A DNA stretch of 64,000 nucleotides from Ampullaceana balthica. Lineage: Eukaryota; Mollusca; Gastropoda; Lymnaeidae. The stretch lies in assembly GCA_944989445.1 (NCBI GenBank), contig CALYLW010000318.1, forward strand, positions 545,833 through 609,832, read 5' to 3'. Both the position numbers and the translations under genes were made by a program. Positions 24,823 through 35,452 of this stretch are shown in pieces. The notes under the pieces were generated by a model. The model ran no database searches. It saw nothing but the letters and a program-made list of their open reading frames with translations, and had not been told where the DNA came from. How positions within the stretch are numbered: position 1 is the first letter of the stretch; each line of letters begins with the position of its first letter.

Positions 24823-25001
24823 AAACGAGAGACGTCGAAATCGATGAGTTGAATACAATGTCATTCGCTAAAACTAGTTTTAAAGAAAAACTCACTAGAA
24901 TGCAGGAAACAAAAAATAAATCAAGATCATGTATTAAATTTCTTTGCGCACATATGAAATTGGTGCCCAAAAACGATCCCATGGTTGTATTTTACCCTTG
25001 A
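24823..25001 (+). CDS. Possible exon, function unknown
   Basis: After a plausible acceptor (TTTTATCCTAG at 24812-24822) the + strand reads open for 59 codons to TGA at 24999-25001. The reading has protein-like, charged composition (TRDVEIDELNTMSFAKTSF, then KEKLTRMQETKNKSRSC). Possible donors inside are GTGCCC after AAATTG and GTTGTA after CCCATG, both phase 0, which would be compatible with exon 27450-27934. It could therefore be an early or first coding exon of copy 2, with ATG at 24858. No homolog is recognised and copy 1 cannot be compared because its 5' end is outside the window. Confidence 0.28.
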
Positions 25002-25924
25002 CATTTTTTTATTCATTTTGTAAAGCCTTTTTATACGCAAAAATATAAATGAGTTTTATTTCTAAGTACTTTATTTGGAATTCTTGTAACCTATCCTTAG
25101 TGGCGTCACTAGGGGGGTGCGGACTGCACCGGGTGACATCATCATAAGGGGTGACCACAAAGTGTAAAATTCTGTATGAGACTAGGAGGAGGTCTATGGG
25201 GTAAGTCGTGAGGGGGTAACACCATGAGCTACCCCACTGGGTGACACCAACTCTAGTGACGCCTCTGCCTATCGCCACGAATACTCACAATTGTTCCATT
25301 TTTAGCCTATTGGTCAGCACGAAAGGAGAAATTCCATTTAATTCCCTCCAAATTACTCCAACTACTAAAGAAAAATATATGGGCATGTGTTCAGCATACA
25401 CATATAAATGCTTTAAGAGAAAAGTGAATTAGCTATAAAAGGTTTAAAAGTTTAATTACGTTAAATTGCTAGTCATTTGTCTTCTTAGGTGACCTTATTA
25501 AATCATATGTCTTAAACAGAAATTAAATGTTATCATTCTGAAATAATATGTGTTTATTGTTTCAGCTATTGTTATCAATCATGCAATAATATTTACTTTT
25601 CTCGAATTATACAATTTACAAGTTTTTAGGAAAATATATAATTTTAGTTCCCACTATTAGTACATCTATCGTAATGTCAATACCTTTTAGGTATCAAATC
25701 TGTCGAATAAGACTTCTTTACCTTATTAGAATTTTATCAAAATAATTTGAATATATCTTCGAAAGGTGGTCTGTACAGCACACAATTCAACAACTTCTTT
25801 GAGACATGCTCATACACAGTGTTACACAAGTGTCCGAGTATGTGGAAAAGGGTAGGTCAATAACAACTTCTTTCAAATTCATGACAAAAAATGACCTATG
25901 TCTGCTAAATTAGGTCTCGTTTAC

Positions 25925-27275
25925 GGCGTCCGGGCAGAATAGCGACTGTCAAAACAGCGACCGTCATAATAGCGACTTCAAAATAGCGACTGCATCATAA
26001 CAGCGATTTTATCAAAATAGCGACTTTTGTCTTTTGTTTGTGATAATTTTTCAAAAATTTACTGTGCCTAGCCTACAATGGAGTTTATATGGAGTTTTGT
26101 ACAGAAGGGACAATAGAAAATTAAATACAATCAATTGGAGGTGTGTATAAATAAATGTTGGTGTTGTAAAGAGTGTATACACATTTTCGGGACACATTTT
26201 AAAAAAATTATGTGAAAAAAATAAAATTATAACTGCTATTACTTCAGTCAAATATTTTTTGCAGAATGGTCGATAGAGATTAACAAACATAGATGGATGC
26301 AGTCGATTAATTGAGGGGGATTGCGGTGGTAGGGGCATAGGTTGCGTGTGGCTGCTTTTTTAAGCTAGAGACAGTTCGACTACAGGACTTTTTGATCCCC
26401 AGATGTTTTGACCCTTTTCGTTTTTACCTCGCAAAATTGTTAATTTTTTTCCTAATTTAAAAAAAAATTAATAAAAATAATATAGTTTAATATTATTATC
26501 TATTAAAAATTATAAACGGCATGAAATAGTTATTTTCTACGTTTAATTTACCATTAAAAAGTATATACACTGAAAACCAATCAACATTAAGTGCGAATTC
26601 ATGATTGTGTTAAATGCACCACTCCTCTGAGGTAGCAAGTCCTTCCAAACCTATCCAACTCCACCCCCACCTACATTCTCTCAGTCCCAATTCCTTTATT
26701 TACCTTCTCCATAACACGGGGTCCTTGGTCGTCACTTAGTCTAGCCTTCGTAAAATGTCATTATGTAACCGCCGGACAGTTCGACCACAGGACGTTTTGA
26801 CAAGGGGGCTGTCAATATTGTTTTAAAAAAAGCTGCCCGGGTAACCATGATTCAAATTCAAATTGTATTTTTACTGAGCAGTTGTTTGTATTTGAATGAA
26901 TGTGTGTATATGTAGCATAAGTTAATTGTTTTAAATTTTATTTTAAACACACTTTTTAATTTCAATAAATACTACATCAAAATGTTGCTATTTTTAGGAG
27001 TTGTTATTTGTTCCTATGGATTTATGTAGTTTTTTCACTTGGGGTCCTTGGGTAAGTTTAGACAATGAAAAGGGGTCTATGTGTCAAAAAAGTTTGGAAC
27101 CACTGTGTTAAGTGAACGGTTGGACAAGAATAGCTATGTGGTGAAGTCGCTATTATGACAGTCGCTGTTTTGATACAGTCGCTATTATGACGGTCGCTGT
27201 TTTGATACAGTCGCTATTTTGAAGTCGCTACTATGACGGTCGCTGTTTTGACAGTCGCTATTTAGAACCCGTGCC
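25925..27275. mobile_element. MULE-like foldback element, non-autonomous
   Basis: 1351 bp flanked by a perfect 9-bp duplication CTCGTTTAC (25916-25924 and 27276-27284), the length typical of Mutator-like elements. Left end GGCGTCCGGGCAGAATAGCG; right end reverse-complemented GGCACGGGTTCTAAATAGCG. Both arms, roughly 110-140 bp, are built from iterated 'atagcgac' / 'cagcgac' units separated by 'tgtcaaaa', 'cgtcataa' or 'ttcaaa'. The interior is AT-rich, contains two 'acagttcgacyacaggac' motifs in the same orientation (near 26368 and 26776) and has no transposase ORF. Confidence 0.85.
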
Positions 27276-27449
27276 CTCGTTTACAAATCCAATTTATTCC
27301 TGTTCCGTAGATAGTTGGACATATTATAATCTTAACTCATTGTGTATTATCTTACCTGATCCCGTGGGTGCAGTCCTTTGACCTTAGATCAATATTATAA
27401 TTCATGTCAACAAATCTCATTCAATGAACGTTCTTCATTTTAACCACAG

Positions 27450-27934
27450 TTAAACCTGAAAGGCATGAACACTTATATCTTACAAGAATCCAATAAACTC
27501 TTGTGTGTTGACTTCAAGAAACAAACGGATTCAGCTTCAAACGCCGATGTTCGGAATGATGCATATGAGGAGTTTTTCTCAGACTTGATGGTGCATGTTG
27601 TATCAGATGAACTAAAGTTGAAAAATTTCGTAGCTGAGTTGAAAAGTATAATATATAATGGAGAAGAATCAAATTATTCTTCATGTCCACTTTATCGAAG
27701 TCCATCACAATTTTACACTCATCAAGGCCCTTGTGTAGGCAACGTGGTTGAGACAGAGGACTTTGGAGATCAACATGTATTGTTAAAATTGCATTCAATG
27801 TGGGAGAAGGAATGCAGTAAAAACAGTTCAATCCAGGGGACAAATGCTGCCTTATCCAGACAGGTCGGGTAGTATACATGGTGTTCACGCCAAGCAAGTT
27901 GAGGAGACTTCACTAGCAGAAGTTCAAATACAAT
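27450..27934 (+). pseudogene. Copy 2 5' exon A
   Basis: Acceptor TTTTAACCACAG, then an open frame from TTA AAC CTG through ATG 27465 to TAG at 27870-27872 (LNLKGMNTYILQESNKLLCV, then a charged stretch). A second frame is open from about 27795 to the donor at 27935 (CAAT|gtaagt) and ends RSGSIHGVHAKQVEETSLAE. The two frames imply one indel between about 27795 and 27870. The exon leaves one base (T), which joins AC of exon 30437-30537 to make TAC, so it fits as the next upstream exon. No domain is recognised. Its copy 1 counterpart would lie left of the window. Confidence 0.55.
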
Positions 27935-28123
27935 GTAAGTGAAACCATTGGCTTGGTGACAATAAACAAATTTAGGTCGGTTTTTTTTTAAACCTGAATT
28001 ATGACTTAAAATTATTATTGGACTGGGTCATAAGGGGTATTACCATTTTTGAACATCGTTATATATAGTCTCAGTTGGCAATAAAAGACAGTCCGGGTTT
28101 CCTTGAAGTTTTAATAGTGCCTT

Positions 28124-28511
28124 CCGTGGCGTATCGAGGGGGGGGTGGGGTTGAGCCAGAGGACTCAGCTGCGAAAGAAGCTTCTCTAAAAATTAAGTTT
28201 ATGAAAATTTAATTACGATCAATAATAAACACACCAAGATTCATAGCTAATTTGGAAATTGAGATTTGGCATGGCTTAAAATATGATACATCAAAGATTG
28301 TTCGGTGAGAAAAAGCAGATAACTTCAATTTTATTCACAAAATGAAAGCTTGCCTATTTATTTCTAACATAAAAATGTATTGTGTCACCATTTTTACTTT
28401 ATAATAAAAAAAAAGTATCTTATATTGATAGCATCAGCATATTTTTCCGGGGGTTTGGGGGGGGACCTAAGTTCTGCCCCGGGCGGCGCATACCTACGCT
28501 ACGCCGCTGTG
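28124..28511. mobile_element. Deleted hAT derivative (same family as 47964-51366)
   Basis: Left end 'ccgtggcgtatcgaggggg' and right end 'cctacgctacgccgctg' are imperfect inverted repeats of the CAGTGGCGTAGCGAGG type. Imperfect 8-bp flanks (agtgcctt / tgtacctt) fit hAT. The interior from 28195 to 28360 aligns with 50575-50745 of the larger element ('cgatcaataataaacacacc' versus 'cgaccaataatgaatacacc'), the transposase C-terminal region. Confidence 0.6.
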
Positions 28512-29029
28512 TACCTTTGGGATAAACTAAAAATATGAACATGTATATATGAAAGCAATTATTATTAAACTGATAATTTTGACTTTCCTCTATCCACAAA
28601 AGTTTCATAGAAAAGGGAGCCAAGAAAACAGTTGTAGAAAACGACAAGGACAAGAGTCATGACAAAAAAACTTGGGTGTATTCTGATTCTTAAGAACTAC
28701 TATTTATCTATTGTGCTAATTTATTATTAAACCAGGATCCGTCCAACTTATTCGATGTTTGTTTTGTTGGAGTTGGCACATTCTCATCCATTGTTGATTT
28801 TAGATTTGTTTTTATAGATTTACAAATTTCTTCTATTGGGCAATTTTTTTAAAAATTGTTTTATTGTTGTATTTACTATTTACTTAGAACTAGAAAAAAA
28901 AATTTTGGAAGTTAGCCGCTGTTTGGTGTAAATTTATTGTATTTCATTTATTCTAGAGATAAAAAAATGTTTAGGTCTCTTACATATTTTATTCGTATTG
29001 TGTTGATCAGCCTAACAATTTCATGGTCA

Positions 29030-29150
29030 GACTACTATCTTTTCTGTTACAGGCACCTTCTATACAGAAGATTATTGCGTCCTACGCTTGTCTATCGTTT
29101 GTGTTTAGTCCTGCATTCTTATTAGAGTTTTATTGTTGATAAAGTGTTGG
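29030..29150 (-). mobile_element. LINE 3' end, CR1/L2-like family, - strand
   Basis: Reads in the same orientation as 14333-14460: 'ctgttacaggcaccttctat', 'acagaagattattgcgtcct', then a segment matching the end of the LINE ORF. It is cut at about 29150 near the MITE at 29175. Confidence 0.75.
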
Positions 29151-29174
29151 GATTATTTCATTCATAATATATTA

Positions 29175-29425
29175 GGGGCCGTCCATAAAGTACGTCACGC
29201 TATTTTTGATTATTTTAACCCCAGTCACAAACTGTCACAATTCTCGGACCAAATTACGTCACACTTTCGAACAAAAATGTTTTTTATTATCAAAATAATT
29301 AAAATTTAATATAAAACACCGTGACGTCACACATGGCTGGACCCCCCCTCCCCCTGTCACAAACTGTCACACTTTCTTACACCCCCTCCCCCCTCTGGAG
29401 CGTGACGTACTTTATGGACGGCCCC
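29175..29425. mobile_element. 251-bp MITE, PIF/Harbinger-like
   Basis: Inverted ends GGGGCCGTCCATAAAGTACG (left) and the exact reverse complement at the right, extending to about 26 bp with 'tcacgc'. Flanked by TTA on both sides (29172-29174 and 29426-29428), a 3-bp duplication typical of PIF/Harbinger. The interior has a second inverted pair built from 'gtcacaaactgtcacaattc' / 'gtcacaaactgtcacacttt' in direct order. No coding capacity. Confidence 0.8.
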
Positions 29426-29449
29426 TTACTAGCCCTGGTCTGTTGGTTA

Positions 29450-29695
29450 AAAATAAATACACCTTTCTTATTCCGTATGCAAGAACAAACACATAGAAGT
29501 CTTCGTTCTTCCCGTCTAGAATTCGGGCGTGGATTGGTTGCCTGAAGAAATCAGGAAAACCAACACTTTATAAACATTTAAATCTCTAATAAAAATGGAG
29601 GAGTAAACAAAAACCATAGATAAGCGTAGAACGCAATAATCTTCTGTATCGAAGGAGCGTCTGTAACAGATAAGATAAGATAAATAAAGTATAGC
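29450..29695 (+). mobile_element. LINE 3' end, CR1/L2-like family, + strand
   Basis: Matches the end of the LINE at 37045-38600: 'ttcttattccgtatgcaaga', 'cctgaagaaatcaggaaaac', then 'cgcaataatcttctgtatcg' and a 'cagataagataagataaat' tail. It faces the - strand fragment at 29030-29150, with the MITE between them. Confidence 0.85.
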
Positions 29696-29699
29696 CTAC

Positions 29700-30436
29700 T
29701 AATTTTCCTAGTAGCTTTTTTTTGTACTATTTTCGCTAAGTTTATGGAGCTTATTGTGTCAATAAAAATTTTATTAATTTCTTTATTATGTTAATAATGT
29801 TCTATGGAACAGTTGTTCCAGGAAGGGTAAAGTATCCCATAATCCAAATTACATCATTTTTTTGTTTTTCATCTATGAGTGTTAGTTGACTACATAGATA
29901 TTTCATTTATTCTAGTTTGGCATTAGTTTTAGGTGCTCTGTAAATGCTGCTTTGTGCTGAATTAGGTGTACTAATTTTACCAATAGTACTGACTCTATCA
30001 ACTCTATGTTATTATTTGATTGTGTTTGTGATTTCTTCAGCTATAATGTCAGACTTTACTGCTATTAATACATCTCCACGATTATCTGAACTGCCTTTTC
30101 TGAAAATGTTGTTGTTGCTATTAAAATTTTCAGAGTTATAAATATTATGATTTATCCAAGTTTTGGAACCTGCACTTATGTCTGGTTCTTCTGTTTCGAT
30201 TAGTAACTCTAAGTCTACGTCTGTAATTTTAGTTTTCATTTTAGTGATTAATGAATATTTTGATTATTAATATCATTAGATTGTTTATAGTTATTTTTAA
30301 TGTTTTGTGTGATTGATGTCATTCTTTTACTTGTTTTCATTAATGTGGATCTAGCTAGGGGTTTAATTTGGGTTTAATGTATTTATATCAGGATTTATTA
30401 AGACACTGTAAGACTTGGTTTTACTTTAATCTACAG
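29700..30436. other. AT-rich stretch without a gene
   Basis: Intron-like DNA between the LINE fragment and the next recognised exon of copy 2. Short ORFs on both strands (for example near 30012-30239) have no splice context or recognisable motif. Nothing else is seen. Confidence 0.5.
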
Positions 30437-30537
30437 ACAATTTGCTGAGATCATTTTCAGACTTGAAATTTTCAGTTAACAAGATGCTCAAGAATCCAAA
30501 GAAATGTTCAACTAACTACGTTTTCCTTTTATATAAG
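30437..30537 (+). pseudogene. Copy 2 5' exon B
   Basis: 101 bp between acceptor AATCTACAG and donor TATAAG|GTATTT. Read in the phase left by exon A (T+AC) it is open: YNLLRSFSDLKFSVNKMLKN, then PKKCSTNYVFLLYK. It ends in phase 0, exactly as required by the next exon at 31468. Agreement of phase on both sides is the main evidence. No domain is recognised. Confidence 0.6.
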
Positions 30538-31099
30538 GTATTTTATCATAATAACTGATATTACCAAACATATTAGTAAGAAATTAAACTAATTTTAAAC
30601 TGTTGCTTTAACTATTTCAATATAACCAGCCAAGCTGAACGATCGTTCACATAGCTTTAGATTGTCTCAGCTGAAGTTTCCGATACTGTAGTGGATGTTT
30701 GGTTTGCAGGTGATATGTAATCGAAGTGTTAGAACCATAGTAGCAATGATCCCTTTAAGCAGCGCGGCTGCGCAGATATTTGACAGGCGCCACGCAGAAG
30801 TTTAGAATCACCACGCAGCAAATTTTGTAAAATATTGAACAAAACATGGACGTTGTGCAAATTTACACACGAGGTGTTTTTTTTAACTTTGCACACGAAC
30901 GAACGAAACTTAGACTTAGAGGGAACATTGCATGGTAGGCAAACGATTTCTCTCAATGGATACAATAACCTTTATCAAAATTTTGATCATTCACTTTAGT
31001 CAATAGTTTAAAACCAAAATGTTCGTGTAATCTTCCGGAAATTAGTTTAAATTGATCGGCCGAAATAATTTACTTTTTGACTTCCAGTACATTTATAAG

Positions 31100-31191
31100 T
31101 GGTGGGTCGATTAATCGTTAAAAAATTAATCGTTAAAAATTTTAACGATTATTTGATAAATTAATCGTTAATTTCCGCAGCCCTAGTTTTA
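31100..31191. mobile_element. hAT terminal fragment
   Basis: 'cgattaatcgttaaaaaatt' motifs ending 'aatttccgcagcccta', identical in style to the right end of the element at 45707-46558. The left end and target duplication were not found. Confidence 0.5.
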
Positions 31192-33454
31192 AGTTCTCAA
31201 TTTCGTGTTCGAAGATAATTTAGTTAGAGGGATTGTCTTCTAGTACTTCAATTTGAAATGATGGAGTAGGAAGTCGATAAAATTTTAAGATCCAAACAAA
31301 AATTACTTTTTAAAATAAAAAAGAATTGGTCAGTTGATAAAAAAAAACAGACCAATGCAACTATTTGCTTATTTCTTAACTTATTTTGATCATGGACAAA
31401 ATTAAATTAACTCTTTTATTTATCAGTTTATTATTGAACGTCTCTATTCCTACACCCTATAACACAGGCCCTGCCAGAACTTCAGAGACTCAATAACACT
31501 GTTGGCCTTATGACTCTAGCCACTTGTGATGATCTTGAGCTACAGAGACATGCACTTGGTGTCATGGAACTGCTGGTGTTGGAAGGAAAGTTGGCAGAAC
31601 AACCAATAGATTGGAAAATAATGGTAAGATATTTATATTTCATTTCTTTCATAATGGACTTTTTCATCGGTTTTTTTGTGTGTGTTTTTTTTTGGTTGAA
31701 GTGTACAAAAAAATTACCATTATCCAAGTTAATAGTAATAATAAAGCTTTCCATAGGAAAGAAATTATTTTCAAAAGAATAATATTAAATTTTAAGACAG
31801 AGTCAAACACATTTGCTGAAAGCACCCTAAAAATCTTTCATTATGAACTTTTTCTTAAATATTGAAACTGAGAATCAAAAACCTTATATGTGTTACTCCT
31901 TGGTTGAAATGTTCAATTTAAATAAATGAGCTCAAATTCTCAATGATTCGCTTTAAATTTGGGTGTGGGTTTTGGTTTTTGCTTGTTGTTGTTGGTTTTT
32001 TTGCTTTTTGTTTGTTTTTGTTTTTTTTTAAAGGGAGTTGTTCCTGATAAAGAAATTCAGTTTTTTAATTTTTTTTTAAATCATTTAAATATGCTTTGTA
32101 AAGATTTGAGATTTTCTTAATACAAACCTTTGCTTTTAAAAATTAAATCTGCATTTATGGTTAAAAAGGTTGTTGCTTTCCAAATATTTCTTTATGGCAT
32201 ATTTCAGGATAAAACTCAAGAAATTCTCATCGAGTCAATTTGTTTACAGAGGTATTCATTTTAAGTGTTATCCATTAATAAAACATAGCGTAATGCTTTA
32301 TAATCTTATAAGTGTAAGTTTTTCCTTCAATGTATATATTGCATCCCAGATCTGTGTACGCTTGGCATTAAATTGATACAATTGAATAAATTCCAATCAA
32401 GAGGATATTGGTGATAATAATTTGTACTCATCCTATGTTCACTGATTTATGTTGATTTATTAAATTATTTCAACAACTATAACAATTTTTAGGGTGTTAA
32501 ATTTATTCAGGTGTGTCTTTAATAGCAGCCAGCATGAGAGCTGTGTTTTGATATCAGTAAAATGAACTTCCAAATTTGAATGTAGGGGGTGTTGCGGGGC
32601 ATAAAACTATAAACTGGAAAACTGTAAGGGTAAAGGCATCAAAATGTCTCTCGATGATTTATAGAAATATATTAAACTAATTGGCATTTGTTTTTTCTTT
32701 ATATGACCACATTTTCCTAAATTCACAGACATCAAGTGCAGAAAACAAAGTCTTTGACAAGCACCAAACTCGTCCTACAAAGAAAATGTACTTTGCTCTA
32801 CATGTTACAAGGGGAGAGTATCATGGCCTGCAGGGAGGATTCTGACTTCAAGTCCTTGGAGAAATTAAACTCCAAGTTACGGTAATTTAAAATTACTGCA
32901 ACAAATGGCTTGTTCTTTTGATTTAATAGGTGTTCAGTTGATTATTGGTTGATAGAATGAATAGAATACCTAGAGATAGTTACCGATAGCAATCTGCATA
33001 TTGTGATTGAATGTCGTTATTGGAATTAGTTAATACTGTATTTATCGATAGCAATTTGTAAGCTGTGATTGAATGTTTTTAAAATATTTCTTTTAATCTC
33101 TTGACAGGCGTTTGGCATCATCAAAACGTCCTGACATTGCTTCAGACAAATACCTGGCCGACATTCCTGCATTTTTGAATACATCACCAACAGATGCTCA
33201 AAGATTTATCCATTCCATTCTTGGTAAAATATCAACAGATAAACCTCCTAACATTGTCCAGGAAATGCAGGTCAAGAAAGAAGCTATCCAGTTCTATATT
33301 GTATCACAGCTGCTGAAAAGGGAATATATATATTTGATGACTTTGTTGTAGTGTGTGAGCATTCCAAATTATTTAACTTTAAAAAGTTAATGACACACAC
33401 CAAACAAAAAAACCTATGTTAAAAAAAATACCAATAAAATTTAGCATGACCTAG

Positions 33455-34478
33455 TAGTTGATAACAGCTGCCTACTTTTATGACCTAGTTGGTAACAGCT
33501 GCCTACTTAAATGACCTAGTTGGTAACAGCTGCCTACTTTAATGGCCTAGTAATTTGTAACAGCTTCCTACTTTAATGACCTAGTTGGTAACAGCTGCCT
33601 ACTTTAATGACCTAGTTGGTAAAAGCTGCCTACTGTAATGGCCTAGTAATTGGTTAAAGCTGCCTACTTTAATGGCTTAGTACTTGGTAACAGCTGCCTA
33701 CTTTAATGGCCTAGTAATTGGTAAAAGCTGCCTACTTTAATGGCCTAGTAATTTGTAACAGCTTCCTACTTTAATGACCTGGTTGGTAAAAGCTGACTAC
33801 TTTAATGGCCTAGTAATTGGGAACAGCTGCCTACTTTAATGGCCTAGTATTTGGTAACAGCTGCCTACTTTAATGACCTAGTAATTGGTAACAGCTGCCT
33901 ACTTTAATTACCAAGTAGTTGATAACAGCTGCCTACTTAAATGACCTAGTTGGTAACAGCTGCCTACTTTAATGGCCTAGTAATTGGTAACAGCTGCCTA
34001 CTTTAATGGCCTAGTAATTGGTAACAGCTGCCTACTTTAATTACCAAGTAGTTGATAACAGCTGCCTACTTAAATGACCTAGTTGGTAAAAGCTGCCTAC
34101 TTTAATGGCCTAGTAATTTGTAACAGCTTCCTACTTTAATGACCTGGTTGGTAAAAGCTGACTACTTTAATGGCCTAGTAATTGGGAACAGCTGCCTACT
34201 TTAATGGCCTAGTATTTGGTAACAGATGCCTACTTTAATGACCTAGTAATTTGTAACAGCTGCCTACTTTAATGGCCTAGTAATTGGTAACAGCTGCCTA
34301 CTTTAATGGCCTAGTAATTGGTAACAGCTGCCTACTTTAATGGCCTAGTAATTGGTAACAGCAGCCTACTTTAATGGCCTAGTAATTGGTAACAGCTGCC
34401 TACTTTAATGGCCTAGTAATTGGTAACAGCTGCCTACTTTAATGACCTAGTAATTGGTAACAGCTGCCTACTTTAAGC
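33455..34478 (+). repeat. 34-bp minisatellite carrying CAGCTG in copy 2 intron
   Basis: About 30 units of consensus 'taacagctgcctactttaat' plus 'ggcctagtaattgg', some shortened to about 30 bp. Most units contain the palindrome CAGCTG. Copy 1 has a single unit at 3395-3420 in the same intron, so the array grew after duplication. Blocks of several units recur (33740-33830 and 34110-34200 share variants such as 'cttcctac' and 'gctgacta'), showing multi-unit duplication. Confidence 0.95.
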
Positions 34479-34516
34479 TTCTTGGGTTTGAAGGCTCATT
34501 ATATCTCTGGAGCTCT

Positions 34517-35452
34517 TCTTCTTCTTCGTTCTCAAAATCTTTTGATAGAGGATTTAGATAGCAAGTCCTATATTTGTGATGAACTGCGCTGTGGCTGTCA
34601 GTTGTTCCAGTCCACCATAGAGTTTGTCATCGAGGGTAGCTTCCTGGGGCCATATGACTGTCCGGGTATGGTGGTACAGAGGGCAGTTTTGGAGAACATG
34701 TTCCGCATTTTCCGCAGCTATCCCGCAGGGGCACATTTCGCTTTCTCCAATTCGAAGTTTGCGGAACATGTGTTGCCTAAGTTTGTTGTGGCCCGTCCTT
34801 AGCCTGAAAATGATGTTTTGTGATTTGCGGGGGAGTTTGAAGTATGCATCACTTTTTGGGTGGTTTTCTTTGAGCTCGGACCATCTTTCAGATTCACTTC
34901 TTTTGAGCATTGCCTTGATTTCTTCGTGGTGTAGAGATGGCTCTGCCTGGTTTTGACTGCCTCCAGTTTTTGCCAAGGAGTCAGCAGTGTCATTTCCTTC
35001 AAGATTCACATGTCCAGGGATCCATTGGAGAATAAGTTCTTTTGTTATTTTGCTCAGTTTCAATAGTTCTGTACTGAGTGTCTGATTGATCAAAGTGTTT
35101 GGGTTTTTGAGAGACTGAAGCACTGTCTTAGCATCAGTGAGGATAACAATCTGACTGTTTTTAGAGTGGGGGTCACTTGTTAGAATTTTTGCGGCAAGCT
35201 CTAGTGCTTTCCTTTCAGCTCTAGTGCTATCTGAGAGACTTCCTATGGCTGTTGCTTTTTCAAGGTGTTCTCCGTTAGGCCACTCTATAAGAATGCCGGC
35301 TCCTCCATTTTTGTGTGGCTTTTTCTGAGTAGCCATCGGTGTAGACTCTTATCCAGGAATTTTCAGGATATTGTTCTTTGATGATGTTATTTACTGTTAC
35401 TTTTAGTATGTCTGTTGTGTAGTCAGATTTTTTTCCTATGTTGATTAAGTTG
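34517..35452 (-). mobile_element. I-like LINE, 5'-truncated, with RNase H domain
   Basis: Ends in a GAAGAAGAAG-type 3' tail (34517-34530 on the - strand) and is flanked by a 13-bp duplication TCTCTGGRGCTCT (34504-34516 and 35453-35465). The - strand ORF 34554-35336 encodes a C-terminal RNase H domain: upstream YTDG (first catalytic Asp, in another frame near 35345), ERKALELAA (Glu), ILTDAKTVLQ (Asp) and GNDTADSLAK (Asp), followed by a Cys/His cluster CPCG...HVLQNCPLYH. RNase H in ORF2 is typical of the I clade, which includes the snail Nimbus elements. A 1-2 nt frame break lies at about 35335-35345. Confidence 0.88.

Noticed and set aside
27514..27897. 127-codon - strand ORF
   Set aside because: Antisense to exon 27450-27934, whose + strand reading has matching splice sites and phase.
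33455..34478. CRISPR-like array
   Set aside because: Units are contiguous with no unique spacers, and the setting is a eukaryotic intron.
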